Shown: positions 27,798 to 36,589, counted from the first letter of the stretch. The stretch: DNA of 64,000 nt from Paracoccaceae bacterium (GCA_022823605.1 JAJEHS010000006.1:62001-126000); one strand, 5' to 3'. The notes: a model not told the origin generated them from the letters alone. Program-made: numbers and translations.

Positions 27798-29345
27798 TCA
27801 TACCATGGAATCCGGCATTGATTCCTTACGCTTGTTGATAAAGGCCCCCAACCCTTCCTCAATTCCAGGATCAAGTTGTGGTGCCTGATATTCCCTCAAC
27901 AGATATTCAACCCTCTCATTGGCCAAGGTGTAGGTATCCTTGGAACCGTCCTCGAACCAGGTTTCAAAGGGTTTGTAATCAAAAAGATCGGTTTTCCAGA
28001 AAGCCGTCTTAAAATTATCCTGGGTATGCTGACATCCCAAATAATGTCCTCCTGGCTGTACCTCACGAATGGCATCCAGTGCCTGCCCATTCGTTGAAAT
28101 GTCTATCGGTGAAGCCAGGGTGTGCAAAGCTCCCAACTGATCGGCATCCATGACAAATTTTTCAAAAGAGGAAACCAGACCTCCCTCCAACCAACCACAG
28201 GAATGCAACATGAAATTCACCCCTCCGAATACACTCGATTGAAGAGTCGAATTTGATTCATAGGCTGCCTGGGCATCGGGTAATTTTGAACCACATAATC
28301 CTCCCCCCGACCTGAAGGGGATATTTAATCTTCGGGCCAACTGGCCGGCACCATATAGAATTTTCGAAGCCTCCGGTGTGCCGAAAGTCGGAGCACCCGA
28401 GTTCATGTCTATGGAAGTGACAAATGTTCCAAAGATAACCGGCGCACCTTTTCGGACAAGTTGGCTATATCCAATCCCGGCATACACTTCAGCCAATACC
28501 TGGGTAAGGGTTCCAATGATGGAAACAGGTGCCATGGCACCGCCAACAATAAACGGGGAAACCACCGTTGCCTGGTTTGAGCGTGCATATACTTCCAGAG
28601 CACCCATCATTACGGCATCAAAGGTCAATGGGGAATTGATATTGATCAAGGAAGTCAAGACTGTATTCTGGTCAACAAATTCATTGCCGAACAATATTCT
28701 GGTCATTTCAAGGGTATCTTCCGCTCTGGAAGGTTCTGTAACTGACCCCATGAAGGGCTTGTCGGAATATTTGATATGGGCGTAAACCATGTCGAGATGA
28801 CGCTTGTTAACCGGCAGGTCAGTGGGTTCACAAACCGTTCCCCCAGAGTGGTGAAGCCATTTTGCCATGTACCCCAGTTTTACAAATTTCTGGAAATCAT
28901 CAATGGTGGCATAGCGTCTTCCCTCACTTTGTGTCCTGACAAAGGGTGGTCCATAAACAGGAGAAAAAACAAGGGTTTTGGGGGAAATTTCAACGCTCCT
29001 TGCAGGGTTTCTGGCATGCTGGGTAAAACTTGTGGGTACCGTTTCCAACAATTTCTTTGCCAGCCCTCTCGGCAGTCGAACCCGCTCGTCTTGTACATCA
29101 GCTCCAGCATCCTTCCAGAGTTCAAGTGCCTTGGGATTATCCTTGAAATCCACACCAATTTCTTCAAGCAAAAGTTCGGCATTGTTTTCGATTATTTCCA
29201 ATGCTTCATCCGAAAACAGGTCCAGATTGGGTAAACTCCTTTCTATAAACCTAGCGGTCTCTATTTTGAGAGTGGTTCGTTCTGCCCTTCTTCTGGCCCC
29301 GCCACCCTCTCTTCTTCTAGTTCTGTTTGCACGTAAATCGACCAT
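27798..29345 (-). CDS. MttB-family (COG5598) corrinoid methyltransferase, non-pyrrolysine
   Basis: A protein of about 515 residues in the trimethylamine methyltransferase superfamily. A basic N-terminal stretch (RANRTRRREGGGARRRAER) precedes a TIM-barrel-like body with HHSGGTVCEPTDLP, DKPFMGSVTEP, GAPVIFGTFVTS, APTFGTPEASK and a glycine-rich GGGLCGSKLPDAQ. The frame is continuous, and no amber codon occurs where MttB of methanogens has pyrrolysine. Non-Pyl members include glycine betaine methyltransferase (MtgB), which transfers a methyl group to a corrinoid protein; others act on other quaternary amines. A corrinoid protein gene lies at 53.7-54.4 kb and a betaine importer at 12.6-16.7 kb. 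I prefer ATG 29345; GTG 29360 is an alternative. Confidence 0.9.
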   Translation of the reverse strand: MVDLRANRTRRREGGGARRRAERTTLKIETARFIERSLPNLDLFSDEALEIIENNAELLLEEIGVDFKDNPKALELWKDAGADVQDERVRLPRGLAKKLLETVPTSFTQHARNPARSVEISPKTLVFSPVYGPPFVRTQSEGRRYATIDDFQKFVKLGYMAKWLHHSGGTVCEPTDLPVNKRHLDMVYAHIKYSDKPFMGSVTEPSRAEDTLEMTRILFGNEFVDQNTVLTSLININSPLTFDAVMMGALEVYARSNQATVVSPFIVGGAMAPVSIIGTLTQVLAEVYAGIGYSQLVRKGAPVIFGTFVTSIDMNSGAPTFGTPEASKILYGAGQLARRLNIPFRSGGGLCGSKLPDAQAAYESNSTLQSSVFGGVNFMLHSCGWLEGGLVSSFEKFVMDADQLGALHTLASPIDISTNGQALDAIREVQPGGHYLGCQHTQDNFKTAFWKTDLFDYKPFETWFEDGSKDTYTLANERVEYLLREYQAPQLDPGIEEGLGAFINKRKESMPDSMV

Positions 29346-29472
29346 GGGGAGTAAATCCACTTCTGTTTAAATTTTGCTAATCAATAAATTCCAAATCAAT
29401 AGGAAAGATATTCAATTCCACTAACTTACACCAATTCCATTCTATTTTTTGGTATTAGTTCCATATAAATTT

Positions 29473-29502
29473 TTGACAATACCGATTCCAAATCGGAACT
29501 AT
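29473..29502 (+). promoter_or_regulatory. Putative guaA promoter with an operator-like repeat
   Basis: TTGACA at 29473-29478 is a perfect -35. A candidate -10, AACTAT at 29497-29502, is weak. Between them CCGATT-CCA-AATCGG (29482-29496) is a perfect inverted repeat, placed where a bound repressor would block RNA polymerase. The guaA start lies 15 bases downstream, so any transcript leader is nearly absent. Confidence 0.45.
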
Positions 29503-29516
29503 TTCATGAGAATAAA

Positions 29517-31082
29517 GTGAACCCAAATCTACATGATCTAATCCTTATCATCGACTTTGGTAGTCAGGTAACACAATTAATTGCCAGAAGATTCAGAGAA
29601 CTAAACGCCTATTGTGAAATCCATCCCTGTCAAAATGTCACCGAGGACTTCATAAACCGAAGAAACCCGAAGGCAATTGTTCTATCGGGTAGTCCTGGAA
29701 GTGTCGTTGATGAGAACCCCTATTCACCTCCCGAAATGATTTACGAGTTGGGAATTCCGATCTTGGGAATATGCTATGGTCAACAAATCATGGCCAGTCA
29801 ATTGGGAGGAATGGTTGAGAAAGGCAAGGTTCGTGAATTTGGCAAGGCGGTGGTAAATCCAAATAGGGATTTCCTAGAGTGTTCCATTTTCAAGGATTTG
29901 TTTCAGGAAGGCGAAGAGATTGTCTGGATGTCCCATGGAGACAAGGTTTCATGTCTTCCGGACGGATTTGTTCAAATCGGCAAATCAAGTAACAGTCCAA
30001 ATGCAATCATTGCTGATTTTGAACGCAAGTTCTTTGGAATTCAGTTTCATCCGGAGGTTTACCATACAGTCAATGGTTCAAGGTTTCTGGAAAACTTCCT
30101 GAACATAGCAGAAATCCAGCCTAACTGGACAATGGGCACCTATAGGAATGAAGTAACCAAACTCATCAGGGAACAGGTTGGTTCAGGCAAGGTAATTTGT
30201 GCAATTTCCGGAGGTGTTGATTCAACGGTTACTGCCGTTTTGCTTCACAGGACAATTCCAGAACAATTAACATGCATTTTTGTTGATCATGGTCTCTTAC
30301 GTGAAAATGAGGCCACCCAAGTGGTTTCGATGTTCCGGGAGAATTTTCAGATCCCCCTGGTGTTTGTGGAAGCATCAAATCTGTTTCTTGAAAAATTGAA
30401 GGGAGTATCCGACCCGGAAGATAAGCGAAAAATCATTGGTGGAACCTTTATTGAGGTATTTGAAAATGAAGCACAAAAATTGCAGGGTCATGAGTTTCTG
30501 GCACAAGGAACACTTTATCCGGATATTATCGAATCGATAAGTTTTACCGGAGGTCCAAGTGAAACGATTAAATCTCACCACAATGTGGGAGGATTGCCTG
30601 AGAATCTTGAGTTTAAATTGGTAGAACCACTCAAGGAGTTGTTCAAGGATGAGGTCAGGGACTTGGGGATGGAGTTGGGCATTCCCCAGGAATTTTTGGG
30701 TAGACATCCCTTCCCCGGCCCCGGTTTGGCTATCAGGTGCCTGGGAGATATTACTCACGAGAAATTATCGATTTTACGGAAAATCGACACGATATTCATA
30801 GATCAAATTAAAATTCATGGGTTATACGACGACATCTGGCAAGCATTTGCCACTTTGCTTCCTGTTAGGACAGTTGGAGTGATGGGCGATGGCAGAACCT
30901 ATGATCACGTTTGTTCACTTAGAGCAGTTACAAGTGTTGATGGCATGACAGCCCAGTTTTATCCCTTTTCAGCATCATTCCTGGCAGAAACCTCTAACAG
31001 AATTGTCAATGAGGTCAAGGGTGTAAACAGAGTGACATATGACATCACTTCCAAACCACCAGGAACCATAGAATGGGAATAA
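29517..31082 (+). CDS. guaA: GMP synthase (glutamine-hydrolysing)
   Basis: GuaA aminates XMP to GMP. The N-terminal class I glutamine amidotransferase domain (about 1-200) has the nucleophile Cys in GICYGQQIM and the His/Glu in [12 protein letters not shown]. The ATP-pyrophosphatase domain follows, with the P-loop-like [12 protein letters not shown]. The dimerisation domain closes with [15 protein letters not shown] and the terminal [11 protein letters not shown]. The 521-residue length is standard. It starts at a GTG; no closer ATG exists before the conserved IIDFGSQ. A small frame of unknown identity begins four bases after the stop. The purine genes gpt and purB are 20 kb away. Confidence 0.97.
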   Translation: MNPNLHDLILIIDFGSQVTQLIARRFRELNAYCEIHPCQNVTEDFINRRNPKAIVLSGSPGSVVDENPYSPPEMIYELGIPILGICYGQQIMASQLGGMVEKGKVREFGKAVVNPNRDFLECSIFKDLFQEGEEIVWMSHGDKVSCLPDGFVQIGKSSNSPNAIIADFERKFFGIQFHPEVYHTVNGSRFLENFLNIAEIQPNWTMGTYRNEVTKLIREQVGSGKVICAISGGVDSTVTAVLLHRTIPEQLTCIFVDHGLLRENEATQVVSMFRENFQIPLVFVEASNLFLEKLKGVSDPEDKRKIIGGTFIEVFENEAQKLQGHEFLAQGTLYPDIIESISFTGGPSETIKSHHNVGGLPENLEFKLVEPLKELFKDEVRDLGMELGIPQEFLGRHPFPGPGLAIRCLGDITHEKLSILRKIDTIFIDQIKIHGLYDDIWQAFATLLPVRTVGVMGDGRTYDHVCSLRAVTSVDGMTAQFYPFSASFLAETSNRIVNEVKGVNRVTYDITSKPPGTIEWE

Positions 31083-31086
31083 AAAC

Positions 31087-31281
31087 ATGTATTGCATTCA
31101 AGTAGAAGTACCGCAAAACATTTGTGAAATAGATGATGAGTTGAAAGCAATCTATCACAGCAAGGATACCGTTTGCATTTGGGTATTCAAGACAAGAGAA
31201 GAAAGAAACAGGTTTATGGATGAAACCGCAGGAATGCTAAAATCAGAGCGTGAAAACCATTATGAAAAATATTTTACTTGA
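31087..31281 (+). CDS. Small hypothetical protein downstream of guaA
   Basis: A 64-codon frame starting with ATG four bases after the guaA stop; GGGA within the guaA end could act as ribosome site. The product (MYCIQVEVP... to ...HYEKYFT) is soluble and acidic-to-neutral, with two cysteines and a charged C-terminal helix. I do not recognise a family. The tight spacing and balanced amino acid composition argue for translational coupling, but the short length means chance is possible. Confidence 0.4.
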   Translation: MYCIQVEVPQNICEIDDELKAIYHSKDTVCIWVFKTREERNRFMDETAGMLKSERENHYEKYFT

Positions 31282-31393
31282 GAGATTAAGCCCTCCTCCG
31301 ATTATTTGTCTAACAAGATGTTGGGCGAATATTTCTTGTAAATTGCTTGATTAGGTTCTTTATCAGAAATTATTGTATTCAAATGGGTAGCAA

Positions 31394-32440
31394 TTAATCC
31401 CTGTTATTTTCTACTAATTTCTCATCTACCAACATTATATTTTTATCAACAGATTGATTGATCAAATCAAAACTTCTAGCAATGGCTTGAACCAATTTAT
31501 CAACCCGCTCAATAGACTTGGCTCCAGCAGAAACCGCTCTTGCTGCTGATGAAGGTTTGAGAAGGGAATTTGCAGCATTTGCATATTTCTCGAAAGGTAC
31601 CTGGTCTTCCTTGTTGGCCCCCATGGTTTGAACAACCCTGTCAACCCAGCTGTAGATTTCTTCCGATAAGGGCAAGTCACTATGAACTGCTTCTTTGATT
31701 GACCGTGGATCTCCTTCGGTAATTGCCCTGTAGTTACCTGTTAGCAACATACTCCATTTGGCCATCGGAATGAAGAGTGATTCATGGACCTTAAGCTTGA
31801 CCGGAATTTCATTACCCTTATATCGTGCTGCCATAATATCATCGGCCAAAGTGTTGAGAATTGTATTGTGTTCAGGCTTGGCAAACATGGAAGCCTTGAA
31901 ATTAGTAGGTAAACCGACATGCAGGAAATTCAGTTTTTCCTCTGGTGGCCGGAATGCCTGTGGATCAGGACTACACAAGGTAAAATTGTCTGGATCAAAA
32001 TCATCCCAAACCCTCGGTTGAGTATAACATGATCTCAACGGTTCAGTATCCAGTCCGGGAATCCTTTTCAAATATACGATCGGGGGCATGTTCATAATGG
32101 ATAAACAAGGCTTGCCTGAAGCAGCAATGCGCTTTAGAAGATCCCAAACCGGTGGCGCCCTGTATTGAGGTTCCTGCATGGCCATACCAATCATATCGTA
32201 ATCACTTGGATTTACATTTTCAGGGGTATTTCCCTTTACCTTTCCAGGGAGTTCCGAGGAGTGAATCAAGTCAGGTTCAGATGCACCTCGACGGGTAATT
32301 CGAACTATTGTGCCTTCCTTGTTGATTAAATCTGCTTCTTCCGGCAGACATACCAGAGTCGTATTATGAGCCGCCATCAGCAGTTTTGTTGAAAGAAGTG
32401 ATCCGTAAGAAGCACCTAAAATTAATACATTTAACGACAT
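31394..32440 (-). CDS. Rossmann-fold protein resembling ketopantoate reductase / opine dehydrogenase, function unknown
   Basis: A 348-residue protein. The N terminus has a dinucleotide-binding glycine motif, ILGASYGSLLSTKLL, followed by a beta strand (TTLVCLPEE) as in ApbA/PanE-type dehydrogenases. The middle carries YDMIGMAMQEPQYRAPPVWDLL and SIMNMPPIVYLKRIPG, which resemble the part where such enzymes leave the nucleotide domain. The C-terminal half is helical and ends with a basic-to-acidic tail. The usual catalytic Lys/Glu of PanE cannot be placed by eye, so substrate is unknown. It is monocistronic. I am sure of the fold class only. Confidence 0.6.
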   Translation of the reverse strand: MSLNVLILGASYGSLLSTKLLMAAHNTTLVCLPEEADLINKEGTIVRITRRGASEPDLIHSSELPGKVKGNTPENVNPSDYDMIGMAMQEPQYRAPPVWDLLKRIAASGKPCLSIMNMPPIVYLKRIPGLDTEPLRSCYTQPRVWDDFDPDNFTLCSPDPQAFRPPEEKLNFLHVGLPTNFKASMFAKPEHNTILNTLADDIMAARYKGNEIPVKLKVHESLFIPMAKWSMLLTGNYRAITEGDPRSIKEAVHSDLPLSEEIYSWVDRVVQTMGANKEDQVPFEKYANAANSLLKPSSAARAVSAGAKSIERVDKLVQAIARSFDLINQSVDKNIMLVDEKLVENNRD

Positions 32441-32621
32441 TGCTTACCTTATTTACAAATTAGAATTCTTCATCCAAATCAATGATGATTTATGTAAGGA
32501 ATTGGTTTCTAGAGATTACTCACCCTAACCTATTCATTCTAGGTTCAATTCACAACTTTAAATTGAACTATGAATATTCTGGTACAATCACAGATTGAAT
32601 TCATTTTAGGTCAAGGGAGAT

Positions 32622-33380
32622 TTAAAACAAATCAGGTCTGATCGTGGAAATTGAATTCAACCCGCCATCAACATCTATACATTGACCTGTAACAAATGAT
32701 GCTTGATCCGATGCCAACCACAGTACTAGGTTTGCTATATCTCGGGGTTTTCCCAATCTTCCTGCCGGATGTCTGGCAATGGCATCTTTCTCGGCAATTT
32801 CCGGGCTTCTGGCAGTTTCAAATGCCGTTTCGGTCATTTCCGTTCTTATCCAACCAGGGCAGATTGAATTGCAACGGATGTCCGGTCCATGATCAACGGC
32901 AATAGCCTTGGTCAAGGAATGAACAAATCCCTTGGAAGCATCATAAATTGCCAAACCAGGGTCGGCTTTCTTACCGGAAATCGAACCGATATTGATAATT
33001 GATCCACCACCTGCCCTTTCCATATGGGGAATAAATTCCCGGCAAATATTGAATACACCCTTACAATTGGTACCAATTACCAGATCCCATTCCTCATCAG
33101 TAGTATCCACAATCGTCTTTTCCAACTGTATACCTGCATTGTTAACAACCAAAGAAACCATCCCAATATTTAATTCTATGTACTTGCATAGTTCGCCAAC
33201 CTGACTTGCCCTTGAAACATCAACTTTTCTCCAGATCAATTCTGAAGGAAAATTATCCTCTGCTTGATTTCGTCCACAGCAAATTACCAAATAACCATTT
33301 TGGCTTAGTGTAACTGCAATCTCCTTACCTATTCCTCGGCTTGCTCCAGTCACCAAACCAATTTTCTTTTGTTTGTTCAT
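32622..33380 (-). CDS. SDR family oxidoreductase
   Basis: A 252-residue short-chain dehydrogenase. Motifs in order: VTGASRGIG (NAD(P) loop), NNAG at about residue 85, the catalytic Ser in INIGSISG, YDASKGFVHSL with the Tyr and Lys, CPGWIRTEM, and the C-terminal LASDQASFVTGQCIDVDGG. The family is too broad to assign a substrate; sugar-alcohol or 3-oxoacyl reductases look similar. It stands alone, convergent with nothing and divergent from the P-loop protein gene 258 bases away. Confidence 0.85.
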   Translation of the reverse strand: MNKQKKIGLVTGASRGIGKEIAVTLSQNGYLVICCGRNQAEDNFPSELIWRKVDVSRASQVGELCKYIELNIGMVSLVVNNAGIQLEKTIVDTTDEEWDLVIGTNCKGVFNICREFIPHMERAGGGSIINIGSISGKKADPGLAIYDASKGFVHSLTKAIAVDHGPDIRCNSICPGWIRTEMTETAFETARSPEIAEKDAIARHPAGRLGKPRDIANLVLWLASDQASFVTGQCIDVDGGLNSISTIRPDLF

Positions 33381-33537
33381 TGATAAAATCTACTCCCTGC
33401 AAATATTGTATTATTTTTTACAAGTACCGGCATTTTAACAAAATTATGTTTATCGATTTGTTCTCACCGGAAAAATTTATCGTTCAATTAATGAAAAATT
33501 ATTAAATCCCAATCTTCTACTATATGTTTATGTGTGG

Positions 33538-33562
33538 GGTATATTCTTTCAAATAATATACC
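33538..33562. repeat. Inverted repeat upstream of the P-loop/metA genes
   Basis: GGTATATT (33538-33545) and AATATACC (33555-33562) form a perfect 8-bp inverted repeat with a nine-base centre, about 77 bases before the ATPase start. It may be an operator for the ATPase-metA-tetR unit. Its AT richness makes a chance occurrence possible. Confidence 0.35.
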
Positions 33563-33638
33563 TACAATTATGTTTGACGAAATACTACTGACAATAGAAA
33601 TGAATCATCATCGGTAAATTATGTTCGGAAAATAAACA

Positions 33639-34472
33639 ATGATTTACAAATCAAGTAAAGACTGGCTTCGGGCAAAAAGCAAAAGAGTAATGCTGTTCGG
33701 CATGTCGGGAGTCGGAAAAACCCATATTTCAAACATTCTCCGTAATACCGGGAATTGGTACCACTACTCTGTAGATTATCGTATTGGCACAAGGTATATG
33801 GGCGAACACATCGTTGATAATTTCAAGCTGGAAGCAATGAAAAACCCCTTTCTTGCAAACCTTTTGAAGTCCGACTCAATATATATTTGTTCGAATATTT
33901 CCTTTAACAACTTGGATCCCCTGTCAACTTTCCTTGGAAAACTTGGAAGCGGAAAAATGGGGGGCTTATCCCTTGAGGAATATTCCAGGAGACAAAACAT
34001 ACATAGACGTGCTGAAGTCAACTCGCTTGAGGATTCGGAACACTTCATTGAAAGAGCCAAAATGATTTATGGATACAATCATTTTGTCTGCGATACCGGT
34101 GGATCAATTTGCGAGGTCATTGATCCATTTGATCCAGAGGATTCCTTGATGGAATTTCTGTCTGGCCTGATGTTACCAGTATTTATTGAACCTACAGAAG
34201 GTTGGAAGGAAAAATTGCTGAGGCGGTTTATCGATTCCCCCAAGCCGATGTATTATCGACCGGATTTTCTGGCAAAACAGGTTGAAGGGCTTGATATCGA
34301 AGCTCTGGACCCTGATGAATTCAGCAGATCGATGTATCAGGATTTGGTTGAAGAAAGACTTCCACGATACGAAGCCATGGCCAAGAATTGGGGAATCAAG
34401 GTTTCCGTCGAGGATTTGGCCGAAGTATCGAATGTGGAACAATTTGAAATCTTGATCGCCAAAAGACTATAA
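33639..34472 (+). CDS. Conserved P-loop NTPase of unknown function, upstream of metA
   Basis: A 277-residue soluble protein with a clear Walker A, GMSGVGKTHI (residues 21-28), right after a short N-terminal strand (RVMLF). The arrangement of strand, P-loop and helix resembles nucleotide or small-molecule kinases. A candidate second acidic motif is HFVCDTGGSICEV around residue 150, where the Asp could play the Walker B role. The remaining body is charged, with DYRIGTRYMGEHIVDNF near residue 45. I recall similar proteins, annotated only as ATPase, in other alphaproteobacteria. It ends 31 bases before metA on the same strand, which suggests co-transcription. No specific function can be assigned. 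Confidence 0.7.
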   Translation: MIYKSSKDWLRAKSKRVMLFGMSGVGKTHISNILRNTGNWYHYSVDYRIGTRYMGEHIVDNFKLEAMKNPFLANLLKSDSIYICSNISFNNLDPLSTFLGKLGSGKMGGLSLEEYSRRQNIHRRAEVNSLEDSEHFIERAKMIYGYNHFVCDTGGSICEVIDPFDPEDSLMEFLSGLMLPVFIEPTEGWKEKLLRRFIDSPKPMYYRPDFLAKQVEGLDIEALDPDEFSRSMYQDLVEERLPRYEAMAKNWGIKVSVEDLAEVSNVEQFEILIAKRL

Positions 34473-34503
34473 TTAGCCCCTACCCCAGTTTCGAGAATAA
34501 GTT

Positions 34504-35448
34504 ATGCCCATCGTAATACCTGACAATCTTCCCGCTTTCTCGGTTATGGAGAAAGAAGGTGTCCAGGTCATGTCAGAAAAAAAGGCCCTGCGTCAGGATA
34601 TAAGAGCCCTGGAAATCGGATTGATCAATCTGATGCCCAACAAGGTTGATACGGAAACCCAATTCATCAGGTTAATTGGTTCTACCCCACTCCAGATCAA
34701 TTTTACCCTTATCCGGATGACAGAACATGTTTCCAAGTCTACCTCAATGGAATACCTGAATCAGTTTTATGTGACCTATGAGGAAATCAAGGATAGGAAA
34801 TTCGATGGGCTCATCATTACCGGCGCTCCGATTGAACACCTTGAATACGAGGAAATATATTACTGGCAGGAACTATGTGACGTGTTTGATTGGACACAAT
34901 CGAATGTTCATTCCACCTTTGGTATCTGTTGGGGTGGGATGGCCATGATGTATTATTGGTATAATTTACCAAAGGTCCAATTTGACCGAAAGCTGTTCGG
35001 CTGTTATCCCCAGACAAATCATGAAACCAACTCACCTTTTCTGAGGGGGTTTTCAGATAATATCTACATACCTGTAAGCCGATGGGCTGGCATGGACCAG
35101 AAAGATATTGATGAATCCGAAGGTTTGAAAACCCTGCTGGGTTCTCAGGAGACGGGCCCCTGCCTCATTGAGGATATCAGGCATCATTCACTTTATATCA
35201 TGAATCATTTTGAATACAGTACGGATACTTTAATGAACGAGTATAACCGGGACTTGAATGCCGAGGGTATCGAGATACAGTTGCCCAAATATTATTTTCC
35301 AAATGAAAATCCGAAAATAAAACCGATAAACAAATGGCGAAGTAACGGCCATTTGCTATACTCCAACTGGATAAACTATATTTATCAAACTACCGAATAC
35401 GAACTTGCAAAAATAGCAAGTGAAAGGAAAACAGGAATCAAAACCTGA
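34504..35448 (+). CDS. metA: Homoserine O-acyltransferase (MetA family, predicted acetyl-CoA specific)
   Basis: MetA activates homoserine for methionine synthesis. The 314-residue sequence keeps the catalytic triad at canonical positions: Cys142 in GICWGGM, His235 and Glu237 in IMNHFEYS. Residue 111, which discriminates acyl donors in characterised MetA enzymes, is Glu (TGAPIEHLEY). Glu is the acetyl-CoA type and Gly, as in E. coli, the succinyl type. I therefore predict O-acetylhomoserine as product, although automated pipelines commonly label such proteins succinyltransferases. It follows a P-loop protein gene and is followed after 16 bases by a TetR-type gene. Methionine formation from homocysteine may involve the genes at 53-55.5 kb. 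Confidence 0.93.
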   Translation: MPIVIPDNLPAFSVMEKEGVQVMSEKKALRQDIRALEIGLINLMPNKVDTETQFIRLIGSTPLQINFTLIRMTEHVSKSTSMEYLNQFYVTYEEIKDRKFDGLIITGAPIEHLEYEEIYYWQELCDVFDWTQSNVHSTFGICWGGMAMMYYWYNLPKVQFDRKLFGCYPQTNHETNSPFLRGFSDNIYIPVSRWAGMDQKDIDESEGLKTLLGSQETGPCLIEDIRHHSLYIMNHFEYSTDTLMNEYNRDLNAEGIEIQLPKYYFPNENPKIKPINKWRSNGHLLYSNWINYIYQTTEYELAKIASERKTGIKT

Positions 35449-35464
35449 GTCTTGGAACTGAGAC

Positions 35465-36076
35465 ATGTCCAAAAAAGATTATCATCATGGCGATTTGAAA
35501 AATGCCCTGAAGCAGGCAACCCTGGATTTGGTCGAAGAATATGGGCCGCAAGCCTTCACCCTTGCTGCAGCTGCCAAACGGGTAGGAGTTTCACCTGCAG
35601 CCCCCTACCGACACTTCAAATCCAAGGAAGAGTTGCTGCAGATGGTGGCAATTGAGGGATACAAGAATTTTCGGACGATGTTGAATGATGCCTACCAAAA
35701 AAAGAAAAACAATCCTAGGGAAGCATTTCGTGCCACAGGCAAGGCATATTTGGAATTCGCCAAAAAATTTCCTGGTCATTACATCATCATGTTTGAATCG
35801 GGTATTTTCCCCAGAGATCACCCGGAACTTTCCATACATGCCAAGAGTGCCAAGGAAGTGATACAAAATGCCCTGGACCGAATTACAGACCTTACTATGA
35901 AACCCGACCTACCTCCTGTAACCCTGATTTGTGATCACATTTGGGCCCTAAGCCATGGTGTCGTGGAACTATATGGACGAAAGTCATTTGATGCGGCCAG
36001 CACAATCGAACCGGAACAAATTCTGGAATCAGGAGTTGGATATTATCTGAGGGGTTTGGGATTATTTTCAAAATAA
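35465..36076 (+). CDS. TetR/AcrR family transcriptional regulator with WHG-type C domain
   Basis: A 203-residue repressor-type protein. The N-terminal helix-turn-helix (residues 10-55) has the TetR signature TLAAAAKRVGVSPAAPYRHFKSKEEL. The C-terminal ligand domain contains ICDHIWALSHGVVELYG, the pattern of the WHG/TetR_C_13 group, named for its W-HG motif. It begins 16 bases after metA and is probably co-transcribed. An inverted repeat at 36116-36132, between it and the next gene, is a candidate operator. Ligand unknown. Confidence 0.9.
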   Translation: MSKKDYHHGDLKNALKQATLDLVEEYGPQAFTLAAAAKRVGVSPAAPYRHFKSKEELLQMVAIEGYKNFRTMLNDAYQKKKNNPREAFRATGKAYLEFAKKFPGHYIIMFESGIFPRDHPELSIHAKSAKEVIQNALDRITDLTMKPDLPPVTLICDHIWALSHGVVELYGRKSFDAASTIEPEQILESGVGYYLRGLGLFSK

Positions 36077-36115
36077 TACTTGAAAACAATTAATGTTAAT
36101 GCTATTTATATTACA

Positions 36116-36132
36116 GGATAAAGTTTTTATCC
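36116..36132. promoter_or_regulatory. Inverted repeat GGATAAA-GTT-TTTATCC
   Basis: A perfect 7-bp inverted repeat with a three-base centre, 40 bases after the TetR stop and 30 bases before the DUF2852 start. Its size suits a TetR dimer. A weak terminator for the upstream genes is the alternative, as T is abundant but not in a run after the stem. Confidence 0.38.
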
Positions 36133-36162
36133 CATAACACAAATTAGGTTAAGGAAAAAAAT

Positions 36163-36516
36163 ATGGACAAGGTAAAGCAAGTTTGGAACGATTTCATCGG
36201 ATGGATGGATAAGCAGGGAGTATTGGCCTGGGTTGCAGTAATGGTTGTTTCGTTTATTGTAAACTGGATACTCGGGTTGGCTGTGTTGTTTTTCCTGCTT
36301 GTTACCAATCGTTTTGGCAAGAGATATCAAAAAAAAATCGTAGGATCACTACCAATGACTGAAAATTCGGCATTTGAAAAATACAAGGCAGAAACCCTTA
36401 ACCGTCTGGCTAAGGAGCAGAGGGAGTTCAAGGAATTTCTGGAAAACCTTAAGTCAGCAAAAGATCAAAGGGAATTTGACAGCTTTATGGAGCAACGAAA
36501 ACCTCAAGGTTCATAA
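36163..36516 (+). CDS. DUF2852 family small membrane protein
   Basis: A 117-residue protein with two closely spaced membrane helices (about residues 18-50) and a charged C-terminal region. The latter carries the family signature YKAETLNRLAKEQREFKEF followed by AKDQREFDSFMEQRK, likely a helical coiled segment. DUF2852 is common in alphaproteobacteria and has no known function. The start ATG follows AAGGA at good spacing. The terminator hairpin at 36564-36589 follows. Confidence 0.85.
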   Translation: MDKVKQVWNDFIGWMDKQGVLAWVAVMVVSFIVNWILGLAVLFFLLVTNRFGKRYQKKIVGSLPMTENSAFEKYKAETLNRLAKEQREFKEFLENLKSAKDQREFDSFMEQRKPQGS

Positions 36517-36563
36517 AACCAACAAATTTTACTTTGGGTTATAACATTGACCTGAAGGAATAG

Positions 36564-36589
36564 CCTCAATCACTTCAATGTGATTGGGG
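36564..36589 (+). terminator. Terminator hairpin between convergent small membrane protein genes
   Basis: CCTCAATCAC (36564-36573) pairs with GTGATTGGGG (36580-36589), with one G-U pair and a six-base loop, followed by T-rich TTTACTTTTATC. It ends the DUF2852 transcript. The stop codon of the opposite gene (36575-36577) lies in its loop, so the hairpin is partly coding on the other strand. Confidence 0.65.

Noticed and set aside
27798..29345. Possibility that the MttB homologue contains pyrrolysine
   Set aside because: The frame is uninterrupted by TAG, and the aligned region (GGGLCGSKLPDAQ) has an ordinary residue.
28378..29370. Several rightward frames of 130-152 codons
   Set aside because: All are antisense to the well-conserved MttB-family gene.
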